In this document: in pieces, positions 30,043-30,366 of the stretch
Position numbering within the stretch: position 1 is the first letter of the stretch
How the letters are laid out: each line of letters starts with the position of its first letter
IMG/VR virus record: IMGVR_UViG_3300022072_000086
Span: 1-30,366 of that record
DNA length: 30,366 bases
Reading direction: 5' to 3' (one strand)
Origin: a virus
Made by a program: the position numbers and the translations under genes
Notes under the pieces: model-generated
Seen by the model: only the letters and a program-made list of their open reading frames with translations
What the model was told of the DNA's origin: nothing
The model's database searches: none

Positions 30043-30366
30043 TATCTACCTCCATCTGGCTTAACATCTAAACGTAACGTACCAAACCGCCAATTATCAT
30101 TTACCGCGTTACTTGATATAACTACATTAGCTTGACGACCGCGACCACGCGTATCTATTTTAGTTGTGGTTGGTGTAACCGTTGACACATTAATTCTAAC
30201 GTTACTATAGTTAGTAACTTTTTTATTGTTGGTATGTGTTGCGGCAGTGGTAGAGCTAGTGCCACGAGTGCAACCAGTTAATGCACCGGTAGTACTATTA
30301 TTAGCAGTGTAAGTTATTAATTCTGTACCTATTAATATTGTACCTGCAGCAGGAAACTGGGTTTTT
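30042..30366 (-). CDS. C-terminal part of an appendage-type virion protein (cut by edge)
   Basis: 107 residues are visible; the start lies past the right edge. The pattern FPAAGTILIGTELITYT, then TGALTGCTRGTSST, then a His (ATHTNNKKV) resembles a recurring module of phage tail and baseplate proteins (F-x3-G-x-I-x-I-x-x-E, T-R-G, H). After it come beta-strands and a C-terminus RFGTLRLDVKPDGGR. It is coupled to the 55-aa gene by TAATG. Confidence 0.55.
   Translation of the reverse strand, partial: KTQFPAAGTILIGTELITYTANNSTTGALTGCTRGTSSTTAATHTNNKKVTNYSNVRINVSTVTPTTTKIDTRGRGRQANVVISSNAVNDNWRFGTLRLDVKPDGGR

Noticed and set aside
1-30366. CRISPR array, insertion sequence or integrase
   Set aside because: No regularly spaced repeats with unique spacers, no transposase or recombinase motifs on either strand.

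Overview
The window looks like about 30 kb of a tailed-phage genome, most likely a podovirus of marine bacteria of the pelagiphage or HMO-2011-like kind. Evidence: dense, short, overlapping genes, nearly all on the minus strand; a phage replication module (family A DNA polymerase, archaeo-eukaryotic-type primase, UvrD-like and SNF2-like helicases, ssDNA-binding protein, RecB/Cas4-like exonuclease, DUF3310); a terminase small subunit; a lysis module; and a run of very large Gly/Ala/Gln-rich virion-type proteins where T7-like phages keep their internal core proteins. The host assignment is inference from protein flavour and A+T-rich base use; no host gene is present. Large terminase, portal and major capsid genes are not in the window and probably lie beyond an edge. 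No RNA polymerase, integrase, tRNA or CRISPR was seen.

Layout, read in the direction of transcription (right to left). 30366-24140: virion genes: a cut-off appendage-type protein, two small structural-type proteins, a zinc-ribbon protein, an HlyC-like acyltransferase homologue, and three large internal-virion-like proteins (529, 455, 573 aa). 24136-19332: a giant 1531-aa protein whose first 70 residues appear to be encoded in another frame across an A7 run. 19330-18115: lysis cassette (XhlA-like holin, unknown 164-aa protein, M15 endopeptidase). 16673-18118: a SNF2-family ATPase, the only convincing plus-strand gene. A palindromic, face-to-face sigma70-type promoter pair (16628-16664) serves both this gene and the leftward replication operon. 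16600-9390: 59-aa coiled coil, 186-aa partner, ssDNA-binding protein, basic 80-aa protein, primase, UvrD-like helicase, DUF3310, DNA polymerase, zinc-ribbon protein. 9261-6786: a second run of small genes (RHH-like, zinc-binding, membrane, TSCPD-like, exonuclease) behind its own promoter. 6492-6785: non-coding, with a 19-bp inverted repeat. 6491-5006: small conserved phage proteins, including an EF-hand/dockerin-like protein and a DUF6321-like protein. 4984-1614: an unusual envelope-directed block: lipoprotein or secreted protein, a secreted Glu/Pro-rich 618-aa protein whose signal peptide is overprinted on the previous gene, and two membrane-anchored coiled-coil proteins. 1576-284: small terminase, two small proteins, VRR-NUC nuclease. 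1-283: G+C-rich sequence unlike the rest.

Priming and synthesis would come from the AEP primase and Pol A, with unwinding by the SF1 helicase and SNF2 ATPase; no ring-shaped replicative helicase is visible. At least eleven gene junctions are TAATG stop/start overlaps, so most of the map probably works as translationally coupled operons. Starts were moved where the longest open frame ran into its neighbour. Five genes shorter than 60 codons (915-1061, 7921-8073, 8639-8812, 16421-16600, 29875-30042) were found by hand translation.
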